Assembly (NCBI GenBank): GCA_005503335.1
Contig: SCMQ01000005.1
Location: 1-64,000, forward strand
Length of the DNA stretch: 64,000 nt
Origin: Comamonadaceae bacterium 2FH
GTDB lineage: Bacteria; Pseudomonadota; Gammaproteobacteria; Burkholderiales; Burkholderiaceae_C
Direction: 5' to 3'
Shown here: one piece after another, positions 8,990 through 17,203 of the stretch
How positions within the stretch are numbered: position 1 is the stretch's first letter
Layout of the letters: the number at the start of each line of letters is the position of its first letter
Translations under genes and position numbers: made by a program
Notes under the pieces: generated by a model
The model's input: only the letters and a program-made list of their open reading frames with translations
Told to the model about the DNA's origin: nothing
The model's database searches: none

Positions 8990-9967
8990 ATGAAAAAACT
9001 TCCCAAGCTTCTCGCTTCCCTGCTGATGGCCGGCATGGCCTGCCTGGGCGCGGCCGCCCAGGCGCAGGACAGCTATCCCTCCAAGCCGATCAAGCTGGTC
9101 GTCGCCTTTCCGCCGGGCGGCAGCATCGACATGGTGGCGCGTCTGGTCGCGCCCAAGCTGTCGGCCAGCCTGGGGCAGTCCATCGTCGTCGACAACCGCC
9201 CGGGCGCCAGCGGCAACATCGGCATGGACTATGTCGCCAAGTCGCCCAAGGACGGCTACACGCTGCTGATGGCCCATGCTGGCCTGGCGTCCAACGGCTC
9301 CATCTTCGCCAAGCTGAACTACGACCCGATCAAGGACCTGGCGCCCATCATCCGCGTCGCCGACCAGCCCAGCGTGCTCGTCGTCAACCCCAGGCAGCCG
9401 TTCAAGACCGTGGGCGAGCTGGTGGCCCATGCCAAAGCCAACCCCGGCAAGCTGAGCTTCGGCACCTCGGGCCTGGGCGGGCCGCAGGACGTGGCGGCGC
9501 GCATGTTCATGCAGCTGACCGGCACCGACATGCTCAACGTGGCCTACAAGGGCGGCGCGCCGGCGCTGACCGACCTGCTGGGCGGCCAGATCGACCTGAT
9601 GTTCGAGACCTCCCCGACCGCCGTGCCCTACGCCAAGAGCGGCAAGCTGCGCGCCCTGGCCGTGACCAACGACAAGCGGCTGTCCACCATGCCGGACCTG
9701 CCCTCGGTGGCCGAGGCCGGCGTGCCCCGCTACAAGTACCTGGCCTGGGTCGGCCTGCTGGCACCGGCGGGCACGCCGCCGGCGATCGTGCAAAAGCTCA
9801 ACGAGCACATGCAGAAGCTGCTGGCCTCGCCCGAAGTGAAGGCCCAGCTGGCCGAGAACAGCCTGGAAGTGGCGGGCGGCTCGGTGTCCGACTTCGCGAA
9901 GTTCGTGCAGAAGGAATCGGACTACTACGCCAGGTTCGTGAAGGACTTCAACATCACGCCGCAGTAA
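8990..9967 (+). CDS. tripartite tricarboxylate transporter substrate-binding protein (Bug/TctC family)
   Basis: A 325-aa periplasmic binding protein with a signal peptide (residues 1-26, cleavage near AQAQ) and the family pattern YPSKPIKLVVAFPPGG, DNRPGASGNIG, GTSGLGGPQD and a C-terminal ESDYYARFVKD. Family members bind carboxylates or amides; many are orphans without TctA/TctB, as here. The position after the amidase suggests that it captures the amidase substrate or product. It is the last gene of the operon and is followed by a strong hairpin. Confidence 0.92.
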   Translation: MKKLPKLLASLLMAGMACLGAAAQAQDSYPSKPIKLVVAFPPGGSIDMVARLVAPKLSASLGQSIVVDNRPGASGNIGMDYVAKSPKDGYTLLMAHAGLASNGSIFAKLNYDPIKDLAPIIRVADQPSVLVVNPRQPFKTVGELVAHAKANPGKLSFGTSGLGGPQDVAARMFMQLTGTDMLNVAYKGGAPALTDLLGGQIDLMFETSPTAVPYAKSGKLRALAVTNDKRLSTMPDLPSVAEAGVPRYKYLAWVGLLAPAGTPPAIVQKLNEHMQKLLASPEVKAQLAENSLEVAGGSVSDFAKFVQKESDYYARFVKDFNITPQ

Positions 9968-9985
9968 GACGGCACAACAGGCGAT

Positions 9986-10012
9986 AGGGCGGGCCCGCCG
10001 GCGGCCCGCCCT
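9986..10012 (+). terminator. strong hairpin after the Bug gene
   Basis: AGGGCGGGCC (9986-9995) is perfectly complementary to GGCCCGCCCT (10003-10012) with a 7-nt loop, 19 bp after the stop codon. There is no T-tract. It marks the end of the chromosomal operon and lies immediately before the insertion sequence. Confidence 0.6.
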
Positions 10013-10129
10013 AGGTGACGGTCTACATTACTACAAGGGCTTCCCCACTTGTCAAACAAAGTTGCCCCATGACCCGCGGTGCGGATTTCTCTTGTTGGGT
10101 CTGCGTGCCATTTCGGCGCGTGGTGAGCG

Positions 10130-10389
10130 AGCAAAGCTGAGAACAACAGATGCGGACTGGCCAAACTACAAACGGTCATTCGTGTGGCGTTTCATGCGCC
10201 ATGGACCCTGATGAAGGACGCACGCGGGAGACCCATTCGTTAGCCGGCAAGCAGTTCGCCGCCCTTGAGTTGATCGGTCACTGCCCGCGCAGGTCCAAAC
10301 CTGTTGTCATCAACGCCTGCCGTCACGCGGCGGTCGAACTCAATCCTCCTGGCTTGATCAACAATGAGAGCTGCAACGCCGATCGGCTT
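10130..10389 (-). ncRNA. predicted bridge/seeker guide RNA region of the IS1111-group element
   Basis: IS110/IS1111 elements are known to encode a structured guide RNA in a non-coding end; in the IS1111 group it lies after the transposase gene. This stretch downstream of the stop codon contains no credible gene. Read on the minus strand it includes CTAACGAATG (10243-10234), identical to the ten bases flanking the other end of the element (11520-11511), as expected for a target-binding guide. A second, weaker match, TTGTAGT (10171-10165), equals the element's own left terminus (10036-10030), as expected for a donor guide. RNA boundaries are a guess. Confidence 0.45.
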
Positions 10390-11406
10390 TCAGGCCGGCA
10401 GCACGAAGTCTTCGCCCTTGCGCAGCACCGCCCAAGCCATGCGTGCGTTCTTCGCCGCGATGGCCACCACGGCCTTCCAGTAGCCCCGTCGCTCGGCCAG
10501 CGCCACCGCCCAGCGACTGACCGCGTCCGTCTTGTTCTTGGCCGCCACCAGCAGCGCCCTGGCACCCAGGATCAGCAGTGTCCGCAGGTAGGCATCACCG
10601 GCCTTGGTGATGCGTCCCAGCCGCGTCTTGCCGCCCGAGCTGTACTGTCCCGGCGCCAGGCCCAGCCAGGCCGCGAACTGGCGACCACAGTCGAAGTCGT
10701 GTCCGCTACCGATCATCGCCAACAGACAGGTGGCGGTGGTCTCGCCCACGCCGCTGAGCTGCATCAGGCGCTTGGCCCGCGCGTCCTCTTTGGCCATGGC
10801 CTTGATGTGTTGGTCGTATTGCGCGATGCGCTCGTCCAGCCGGCTGACTTCGCTGAGCAGGTCACCGATGACGGTGTTGGCGTAGCCGGGCAGGTCTTCC
10901 AGGCACTCGCAGGCCCGCCGGCGCACCGTGGCGGCCTTGAGCGGCAGCACGATGCCGAACTCGCTGAGCAGACCACGGATGCGGTTGAGCGTGGCGGTAC
11001 GTTGCTCGACAAAGCCTTGGCGGGCGCGGTGCACCATCAGGTGCGATTGCTGTTGCAGGCTCTTGGCCGGAACGAAGCGCATGTGAGGGCGCTGCACGGC
11101 CTCGCAGATGGCGGCGGCATCGGCCGCATCGTTCTTGCCGCGCCGCCCGCTCATGCGGTACGGGGTGACGAACTTCGGTGCAACCAGGCGTACGGTGTGG
11201 CCCGAAGCTTGGAACAGACGCGCCCAGTGGTGTGCGCCGGAGCAAGCTTCCATGCCGATGATGCACGGTGGCAAGGACGACATCAGTTCATGCAGCTTGT
11301 CGCGGGCAACAGTTGGCCGGACCAACTCGGCCTTGCCGGCCTCGTTCACCCCGTGCACCGCAAAAACATTCTTGGCGAGATCAATACCTACCGTCAGAAT
11401 AGCCAT
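10390..11406 (-). CDS. IS110-family transposase (DEDD, IS1111 group)
   Basis: A 338-aa recombinase that moves the element. The N-terminal DEDD RuvC-like domain starts at GIDLAKNVF (Asp8) and includes MEACSGAHHWAR and KNDAADAAAI. The C-terminal Transposase_20 domain has LSGVGETTATCLLAMIG, the AAWLGLAPGQYSSGGK segment that contains the conserved serine, and LGRITKAGDAYLR. The start at 11406 follows GGAAGGGGAAG; an upstream in-frame ATG at 11463 is less likely. The gene appears intact, so the element may still be active. Confidence 0.93.
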   Translation of the reverse strand: MAILTVGIDLAKNVFAVHGVNEAGKAELVRPTVARDKLHELMSSLPPCIIGMEACSGAHHWARLFQASGHTVRLVAPKFVTPYRMSGRRGKNDAADAAAICEAVQRPHMRFVPAKSLQQQSHLMVHRARQGFVEQRTATLNRIRGLLSEFGIVLPLKAATVRRRACECLEDLPGYANTVIGDLLSEVSRLDERIAQYDQHIKAMAKEDARAKRLMQLSGVGETTATCLLAMIGSGHDFDCGRQFAAWLGLAPGQYSSGGKTRLGRITKAGDAYLRTLLILGARALLVAAKNKTDAVSRWAVALAERRGYWKAVVAIAAKNARMAWAVLRKGEDFVLPA

Positions 11407-11510
11407 GGACTTCCCCTTCCGAATAAGTTGATGAGAAACCGCACTTCCCATCGTGGCACTCAATTGCCATCTGCCGCAATGCGGCTACCTCGGGACGGGG
11501 AAGTCCCTTT

Positions 11511-11522
11511 CATTCGTTAGAC
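11511..11522 (+). other. attC-like core half-site at the cassette start
   Basis: CATTCGTTAGAC at the right edge of the insertion sequence contains GTTAGAC (11516-11522), a perfect match to the GTTRRRY recombination core of integron cassettes. The ATPase gene begins 67 bp later. The left half of such an attC is not found on the other side of the insertion sequence. Confidence 0.4.
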
Positions 11523-11589
11523 GCCGCACTGTGCAAAGAACGGCGGTGAGCGCCTTCCGTTCTGACAGAATGGCGGCAGGAGAGGCCAC

Positions 11590-13228
11590 ATGAACATCTT
11601 GGACTGGATCGACTTCGGGAAAGTGTCCGCGGAACGGGACGACCTTCTTTCAAGTTATTTTTTCGACAACGGCGTCCTCAAGTCCGTTACGAATAGTCCC
11701 ACGTCATTCTTGGTTCTTGGTCGGAAAGGCGCCGGCAAAACGGCCGTCTTCCGTTACCTTACAGAAAACCACAACGAGTTTCTCGACCCCGATGATCTGC
11801 TTATCGCGTTGTCTTTCGAGGACTACAACTGGAACATACACGCGCTGCTGACGAACGAGAACAAGGCGGAGTCCATGCTCTACAAGCAGTCATGGCGCTT
11901 TATTGTTCTCGTTGAGTGTCTCAAGGCCGTATCTGCATGGTATGCGAAGAAGGGAAAGGCCGCGCCCAAGAAAATCGCCGCTGCCACAAAGCTCTTGGAG
12001 AAGCTGTTTGATAGCCCGGTGCCTTCAATCTATCAAATCGTCGGTCGCAAGCTACTGAATCTTTCCGGACTGAGGCTGCCGAAGGCGGGCCTGGATCTTG
12101 AGGAGGGCGGCCTTGACGCGGTTAGCCTCGAGGGAGGAGAGGTCACCTTCGAAGAAGTTAAGAAGGATCATTCCCTTCGACAACATATTTCCGAGAACAT
12201 TGAGAATCTGATTGAGTACCTTGACCGAGCGCTTTCCGAAACTTCTGGTCAATGGCCCACTACATTCATCTGCTTTGACAAAGTCGACGAGGCTTGGGAG
12301 GCGCTGATTAATTCGGCTCGACATCCTTTGGCCTCAATGAAATCAATGAGTTATGAAGGATAAGGTGCTTAAAAAGTGAATTAATCAGCGCTTCCCTTGG
12401 GATGAAGTATCGTACGAAGCCTCCCGGAAAGTCATAGCTGGGCTCGTCGCGGCGTGCGATGCGATCAACGCGCAGTACAAGGGCCGCCTCAGGCCGATTG
12501 TCTTCCTCCGCGAAGACATCTTCGACACGCTCAGCCTCAACGACGCAAACAAGCTCAGAGCGGATTGCGGTGCGCTGCTGCACTGGAACAAGGACACCAT
12601 CGCTAGCTTGATTCTTCGACGGGTGAACTACTACGCGAAGGAAAAAAATCAGCCCATCGTCACCTCGCTTGACTCGCTATTCGACAAGACAGAAATGCGA
12701 CAAGGTGCGCGGCCATCGCGGTACTTGCTGCGACGGACGATGATGCGTCCCCGCGATTTGATTTCACTACTAAACCTTACGGTAGCGACGATGCGGGATA
12801 AGGTCGAAGACCCGTTCGTCGACGAACCTCCTTCCTTCGAGAAGCTGGAGTGTGAATCCATATATAACGCGGAGCCCAGTTACTCGGAATGGCTCAAGCA
12901 AGAAGTTCTTGAGGAATGGAAAGTTCAACGTCCGTCCATCGTGAGCTTGTTGAATGCGTTGCAGAATCATGGATCGACGAACTTCACCGCTGCGATTCTG
13001 GCCAAAGAACTTGAGAAGCTAGGCGTGAAGACGACGTCGGCCGACACACTTGAGCACTTGCGTTTTCTTTTTGAGAACTCAGTGGTTGGCTTCCGGTTGG
13101 GCTCCTCAAATGAGTGGCGGTTTAAATGCTTTTATCCCTCTCAAGGGTTCGTAGAGTCCGACGAATATCGGGTCCACGATGGCCTTGTGCGTGCACTGAA
13201 TCTGACTGAGGCTCGCAAACTGAGTTGA
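11590..13228 (+). pseudogene. P-loop ATPase, Sll1717-like, disrupted by a small insertion
   Basis: The intact gene would encode about 521 aa. The first frame (11590-12363) gives Walker A GRKGAGKT (residues 44-51) and a Walker B-like FICFDKVDE (227-235), then runs into a stop after 257 residues. The second frame resumes at 12386 (QRFPWDEVSYEASRKV...) and continues to 13228. Removing one copy of ATTAAT plus the 67 bp between the two copies (73 bp in all) joins ...WEALIN to QRFPWDEV in one frame. The family occurs in mobile and defence contexts; a role as a phage-defence ATPase is inference. GC is near 50%, against about 70% around the island, which indicates transfer. A truncated 257-aa protein with the nucleotide site could still be made. 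Confidence 0.75.
12307..12385. repeat. 67-bp insertion flanked by ATTAAT duplication inside a palindrome
   Basis: ATTAAT occurs at 12307-12312 and 12380-12385 with 67 bp between. The outer bases GCGCTG (12301-12306) and CAGCGC (12386-12391) show that the uninterrupted site was an 18-bp perfect palindrome centred on ATTAAT. The insert lacks obvious terminal inverted repeats; it holds TCAATGA twice (12334-12340, 12343-12349). It breaks the ATPase reading frame. Confidence 0.7.
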
Positions 13229-13234
13229 ACAGCC

Positions 13235-13447
13235 GTGCTCGCCCATCTCGTCAAGCAGATCAAGCCGCTGAGCAGCCGCATCGAACACGCAGTGCAGTCC
13301 TGCGAGGATGGCCGCATCCACATGAGCTTCCCGCGCGCCGGACGCATCTGCGCCGCCCAGATCTTCAGCGAGATCGGCAGTGTGCGCGAGCGGTTCGATG
13401 ATCTTGAGCGGTTCGAGGCCGAAGCAGGCGTCACGCCTGATCGGGGA
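13235..13447 (+). pseudogene. IS110-family transposase fragment
   Basis: A remnant of about 70 codons that begins seven bases after the ATPase stop. The translation HLVKQIKPLSSRIEHAV followed by MSFPRAGRICAAQIFSEIG and ERFEAEAGVTP matches the start of the C-terminal Transposase_20 region of IS110 transposases (ridge helix, slPGiG motif, RF...eAGv.P). Both ends are missing. It is different from the intact transposase at 10390-11406. Confidence 0.6.
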
Positions 13448-13532
13448 CTGGGTCCACTTCTACAACCACCGGCACCCGCATCAGGCGCTAAACATGAGAG
13501 CACCCGCTGAGGCATTTGCATTAGCGGCCTGA
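13446..13532 (+). pseudogene. IS3/IS481-type transposase C-terminal fragment
   Basis: This 29-codon remnant reads DWVHFYNHRHPHQALNM then RAPAEAFALAA and a stop. The pattern W..fYN..RPHqaL followed by P.e.f is the C-terminus of the integrase (rve) domain of IS3/IS481-like transposases. It is fused directly to the IS110 remnant, which shows repeated insertion and deletion at this locus. Confidence 0.65.
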
Positions 13533-13576
13533 CCTGCGCAGGTTCTGCTGGGTCAATACAGACGTTGGGACGCGCG

Positions 13577-14176
13577 ATGAGCTCTGTTGCTCGCGGAAAT
13601 GCTTTTGAGAACCGTGTATTTGCGGCCCTGCAAGACGAGGTCGACGCTGAGCGGCTTGGGCTTCTTCCCAAGCAGTGCTCCCTCTTTCAGAAGAAGGGCT
13701 ACTTCTCTCGAGATCGTCAATCCGATGTGATCGTCGATATTTCGATTGAAGTAACTCTTCCTGGTGCGACGGAGTGGTCCATGCTTTGGGTGTGCGAGTG
13801 CAAAGACTACTCGGGTGCACTACCCGTCAACGATGTTGAAGAGTTCAAGGCGAAGTTGGATCAGATCGCCGGAAAAAACGTGAAGGGCCTACTCGCAGTG
13901 ACAGGAGCATTGCAGTCTGGCGCAGAAAAGTACGCTCGCTCCCAAGGCATAGGCGTCGTACGGATCATGCCGCCCAGCCAAGTGGAATGGCTTATGTATT
14001 TCGAGACGGTGGTGTCTTCCGGCCGAGAAAGCCTCGATCCTGCCCAGTTCCAGCGCGCTCTTACCATTCCGGGATTCACGAGCCGGAATCGAGAGTTCTT
14101 CGGCAGAGCCGATGGCTACATTTTCGGAGGTTGGCGTGCTCTGCTTCGAACGTCGCTCGGTGGAGACGCGTCCTAA
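13577..14176 (+). CDS. Mrr-like restriction endonuclease fold protein
   Basis: A 199-aa predicted nuclease. The pattern GNAFE (Glu11), SDVIVDI (Asp50) and WVCECKDYSG (Glu74-X-Lys76) fits the E...D...ExK core of Mrr-type PD-(D/E)XK enzymes, followed by an alternating helix-strand region with DQIAGKNVKGLLAVTG. There is no DNA-binding or helicase domain, so it may act with a partner; the broken ATPase just upstream is the obvious candidate. ATG 13577 is used; an in-frame TTG at 13565 is the alternative. Codon use is less GC-rich than its chromosomal neighbours. The stop codon TAA lies inside the attC-like site, as in integron cassette genes. A role in defence is inferred. Confidence 0.7.
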   Translation: MSSVARGNAFENRVFAALQDEVDAERLGLLPKQCSLFQKKGYFSRDRQSDVIVDISIEVTLPGATEWSMLWVCECKDYSGALPVNDVEEFKAKLDQIAGKNVKGLLAVTGALQSGAEKYARSQGIGVVRIMPPSQVEWLMYFETVVSSGRESLDPAQFQRALTIPGFTSRNREFFGRADGYIFGGWRALLRTSLGGDAS

Positions 14177-14286
14177 CAACTCGGTCGAGACCGGCACCCA
14201 GCGGCAAGGCGCCGCGAGGCGTACGATTTCCCAACACGCCTGGCGGCGCCTTGCCGCTGGGTGCGGCTCACCTTTACGTTGAAGGA
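14171..14286. repeat. attC-like imperfect palindrome (integron cassette site)
   Basis: The segment begins TCCTAACAAC at the nuclease stop codon and ends ACGTTGAAGGA. Inside, 14194-14215 and 14243-14264 form a perfect 22-bp inverted repeat (GCACCCAGCGGCAAGGCGCC plus GC) around a 27-nt loop. The outer ends pair imperfectly: TCCT..CAAC with GTTG..AGGA, and GAG..CCG with CGGCTC. The left part resembles the CTAACAA-TCG-TC-AG-CCG pattern of classical attC sites. The right core GTTGAAG deviates from GTTRRRY at its last base. The rest of the 300 bp up to 14471 shows no gene. Confidence 0.55.
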
Positions 14287-14471
14287 CCGATTTCCTTGCC
14301 GCGATGCGGTGGCTGTGGGGCGGTCGCGACTTTGAAGGTCCGGTTATCGGACGGATGGCCGAACGTCTCTTGGTGGCCGTCCCCGCGCATAGACGAACAG
14401 CCGGTCTTCTTGACCGCAAACGGCAGCGCCGGACACAGAACGGAAACGGCATCGACCACCGGCGCCCCCGC
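14287..14471. other. non-coding junction between island and chromosome
   Basis: No convincing gene, repeat or promoter is visible. A short minus-strand frame (14274-14459) reads through it without a recognisable domain or ribosome-binding site and is treated as chance. It is the likely right boundary of the accessory island. Confidence 0.4.
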
Positions 14472-17102
14472 TCAAAGACCGCGCAGCGCCGCCCGCACGA
14501 TATGGGCCGCATCCACGCCGAAGAAGTCGCGCAGTGCCGCCCGCGTGTCGCTGCGGCCGAAGCCGTCGGTGCCCAGGGTGAGGTAGGTCCGGCCCTCGGG
14601 CAGGAAGGCGCGGATGCTCTCGGGCACGGCGACCACGTAGTCGGTGGCGGCGACGATGGGGCCGCTGGTCTCGGCCAGCAGCTGCGCCACGTAGGGGCGT
14701 TCGCCGCCTTCCTCGCCGGCCAGCCGGCTGGCCTGCCAGGCCTGGCCATCGCGCGCCAGCTCGCTCCAGCTCGTGATGCTGTAGACATCTGCGCCCACGC
14801 CCTGCTCGGCCAGCTGCTCGGCAGCCTGGATCACCTCGGTGAGGATCGCGCCCGAGCCCAGCAGGGTGACGCGCCTGCCCTGCTCCGGCCCGTAGCTGGC
14901 GAACTTGTAGCCACCGCGGATCACGCCGGCCGCCGCGCCCGCCGGCAGGTCGGGCTGGGCGTAGTTCTCGTTCATCAGGGTGAGGTAGTAGAAGCAGTCC
15001 TGCTGCTCGACCAGCATCTCGCGCATGCCCTGGTCGACGATCACCGCCATCTCGCCCGCGAAGGCCGGGTCGTAGGCCTTGCAGTTGGGGATGGTCGCGG
15101 CCACCAGGTGGCTGCTGCCGTCCTGGTGCTGCAGGCCCTCGCCGCCCAGCGTGGTGCGGCCCGAGGTGGCGCCGAGCAGGAAGCCGCGCGGGCGCTGGTC
15201 GGCCGCGGCCCAGATCTGGTCACCGATGCGCTGGAAGCCGAACATCGAGTAGTAGATGTAGAACGGCAGCATGGCCAGGCCGTGCACGCTGTAGCTGGTG
15301 GCGGCAGCGGTCCAGCTGGCGATGGCGCCGGCCTCGCTGATGCCCTCCTCCAGAATCTGACCGTCCAGCGCCTCGCGGTAGCTCAGCACCGAGCCTATGT
15401 CCTCGGGCGCGTAGCGCTGGCCCACGCTGGAGTAGATGCCGACCTGCTTGAACAGGTTGGCCATGCCGAAGGTGCGCGCCTCGTCGGCCACGATGGGCAC
15501 GATGCGCGGGCCCAGCTGCGCGTCCTTGAGCAGGTTGGCTAGCAGGCGCACGAAGGCCATGGTGGTGCTCATCTCCTTGCCGCCGGCCGCGAGCGCGAAG
15601 GCCGCGTAGGCGTCCAGCGCGGGCACGGGCACGGTCTCGCAGGCGGTCTCGCGGCGCGGCAGCGGGCCGCCCAGGGCCTCGCGCCGGGCCTTGAGGTAGC
15701 GCATCTCGGGGCTGTCCTCGGCCGGCTTGTAGAAGGCCAGGCCCTTGGCCTGCTCGTCCGAGAGCGGCAGGTCGAAGCGGTTGCGGTAGGCGATCAGGTC
15801 GGTTTCGTCGAGCTTCTTCTGGCTGTGCGTGGTCATCTTGCCCTGGCCCGCGCTGCCCATGCCGTAGCCCTTCTTGGTATGGGCCAGGATCACCGTGGGC
15901 TGGCCGCGGTGCGCGGCTGCGGCCGCATAGGCGGCGTGGATCTTGACCAGGTCATGGCCGCCGCGCTTCAGGCGGTCGATCTGCTCGTCGCTCAGGCCCT
16001 CGACCAGGCGCGCCAGCTCGGGGCTCTGGCCGAAGAAGTTGTCGCGGTTGAAGCGCCCGTCCTTGGCGGCGAAGGTCTGCATCTGGCCGTCCACCGTGCC
16101 GGCGAAGGCGCGCGCGAGCGCGCCCGTGCTGTCGCGCGCGAACAGGCCGTCCCAGTCGCTGCCCCAGAGCAGCTTGACCACGTTCCAGCCGGCGCCGGCG
16201 AAGAGCTTTTCCAGCTCGTCGACGATGCGGCCGTTGCCGCGCACCGGGCCGTCCAGGCGCTGCAGGTTGCAGTTGACCACCCAGACCAGGTTGTCCAGGC
16301 CTTCGCGCGCGGCCAGGGTCAGTGCGCTCATGGATTCGGGCTCGTCCATCTCGCCGTCGCCGAACACGCCCCAGACCTTGCGGCCTTCGCTGTCCAGCAG
16401 GCCGCGGTGCGTGAGGTAGCGCATGAAGCGCGCGTGGTAGATGGCGCTGATCGGGCCTATGCCCATGGAGCCGGTCGGGAACTGCCAGAAGTCCGGCATC
16501 AGCCAGGGGTGGGGGTAGCTCGAGAGGCCGCGCACGCCGGCCTTGGGCGCTGCAATCTCCTGGCGGTAATGCATGAGGTCGGCCTCGCTCAGCCGGCCCT
16601 CGAGGAAGGCCCGCGCATAGACGCCGGGCGCGCTGTGCGGCTGGAAGAAAACGAGGTCGCCGCGGTGCTGGCCCGGGCGCAGGCCTTCGCGCGCATGGAA
16701 GAAATGGTTGAAGCCGGTCTCGAACAGGTCGGCCGCGCTGGCGTAGCTCGCGATATGGCCGCCAAGCTCGCCGTAGGCCTGGTTGGCGCGCACCACCATG
16801 GCCAGGGCATTCCAGCGCATCAGCGAGGCCAGGCGCTCCTCGACCGCGAGGTCGCCGGGAAAAGGCGGCTGGCGGTCGGCCGTGATGGTGTTGACATAGG
16901 GCGTGGCCAGCTCGGGCTGCCAGCCCACCTGCTGGCTGCGCGCCATGCGCGCCAGGTCGTCGAGGATGAAGCGGGCGCGCTCGGGGCCCTGGGTGGCGAC
17001 CAGGGCCAGAAAGGCCTCGCGCCATTCGGCGGTTTCCTGGGGATCGACGTCTTGGTTCATGGCGGCGGGCTGCAGCGCGGACAGGGGCAGAGGGGCGTTC
17101 AT
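14472..17102 (-). CDS. homodimeric pyruvate dehydrogenase-type E1 component (AceE/MdeB-like)
   Basis: An 876-aa thiamine-diphosphate enzyme that decarboxylates a 2-oxoacid and transfers the acyl group to the lipoyl domain of an E2. The TPP motif [10 protein letters not shown] through [12 protein letters not shown] is present, as are the HSQKKLD and [16 protein letters not shown] segments of the AceE family. There is no E2 (aceF) or E3 (lpd) gene beside it, and an Lrp regulator is divergent from it. That arrangement resembles mdeB of Pseudomonas, a 2-oxobutyrate-type E1 controlled by Lrp-type MdeR; the cystathionine-type gene a few kilobases away would supply 2-oxobutyrate. Substrate assignment is therefore open. 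The ATG at 17102 follows GAAGG closely; ATG 17060 is an alternative. Confidence 0.85.
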   Translation of the reverse strand: MNAPLPLSALQPAAMNQDVDPQETAEWREAFLALVATQGPERARFILDDLARMARSQQVGWQPELATPYVNTITADRQPPFPGDLAVEERLASLMRWNALAMVVRANQAYGELGGHIASYASAADLFETGFNHFFHAREGLRPGQHRGDLVFFQPHSAPGVYARAFLEGRLSEADLMHYRQEIAAPKAGVRGLSSYPHPWLMPDFWQFPTGSMGIGPISAIYHARFMRYLTHRGLLDSEGRKVWGVFGDGEMDEPESMSALTLAAREGLDNLVWVVNCNLQRLDGPVRGNGRIVDELEKLFAGAGWNVVKLLWGSDWDGLFARDSTGALARAFAGTVDGQMQTFAAKDGRFNRDNFFGQSPELARLVEGLSDEQIDRLKRGGHDLVKIHAAYAAAAAHRGQPTVILAHTKKGYGMGSAGQGKMTTHSQKKLDETDLIAYRNRFDLPLSDEQAKGLAFYKPAEDSPEMRYLKARREALGGPLPRRETACETVPVPALDAYAAFALAAGGKEMSTTMAFVRLLANLLKDAQLGPRIVPIVADEARTFGMANLFKQVGIYSSVGQRYAPEDIGSVLSYREALDGQILEEGISEAGAIASWTAAATSYSVHGLAMLPFYIYYSMFGFQRIGDQIWAAADQRPRGFLLGATSGRTTLGGEGLQHQDGSSHLVAATIPNCKAYDPAFAGEMAVIVDQGMREMLVEQQDCFYYLTLMNENYAQPDLPAGAAAGVIRGGYKFASYGPEQGRRVTLLGSGAILTEVIQAAEQLAEQGVGADVYSITSWSELARDGQAWQASRLAGEEGGERPYVAQLLAETSGPIVAATDYVVAVPESIRAFLPEGRTYLTLGTDGFGRSDTRAALRDFFGVDAAHIVRAALRGL

Positions 17103-17203
17103 GCCTTCAGTCTAGGCAATGCGGGGCGAAATGGGTTGCCGCATCGGCCTCGAATTGGGCGCCAAGCAGCATTTCATGCCATCAGAACCATAGAATCAAG
17201 CAG

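Larger units (their letters stand above)
10030..11513 (-). mobile_element. IS110-family (IS1111 group) insertion sequence
   Basis: About 1.48 kb. Subterminal inverted repeats AAGGGCTTCCCC (10035-10046) and, on the other strand at the right end, AAGGGACTTCCCC (11497-11509, one extra base) bracket a single minus-strand DEDD transposase gene. Subterminal rather than terminal repeats and a long non-coding stretch after the transposase (10047-10389, 343 bp) are typical of the IS1111 group. Exact ends cannot be fixed because this family makes little or no target duplication; they lie a few bases outside the repeats. The right flank reads CATTCGTTAGAC, which resembles the GTTRRRY end of an attC site, the known target class of IS1111-attC elements. 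Confidence 0.85.

Noticed and set aside
9986-10012. Hairpin left of the insertion sequence as the other half of an attC site
   Set aside because: It has no RYYYAAC core and its arms are a simple perfect repeat directly after a stop codon, so it is better explained as a terminator.
10150-11520. 456-aa open frame on the plus strand over the insertion sequence
   Set aside because: It is the antisense of the transposase; its translation has no recognisable domain and only follows the codon bias of the true gene.
10234-11520. The two CATTCGTTAG copies as a target-site duplication marking the insertion-sequence ends
   Set aside because: The subterminal inverted repeats at 10035-10046 and 11497-11509 place the left end about 200 bp outside the left copy, so that copy is internal.
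12301-12391. The GCGCTGATTAATTC / GAATTAATCAGCGC inverted repeat as the ends of an insertion sequence
   Set aside because: The outer bases belong to the ATPase gene itself; rejoining them restores both the palindrome and the reading frame, so they are target, not element ends.
13235-13510. 91-aa open frame as an intact small gene
   Set aside because: Its first 70 residues are a piece of an IS110 transposase and it then reads out of frame through an IS3-type remnant.
14274-14471. Short open frames between the attC-like site and the E1 gene
   Set aside because: No ribosome-binding site, no domain and an atypical composition; probably non-coding junction DNA.
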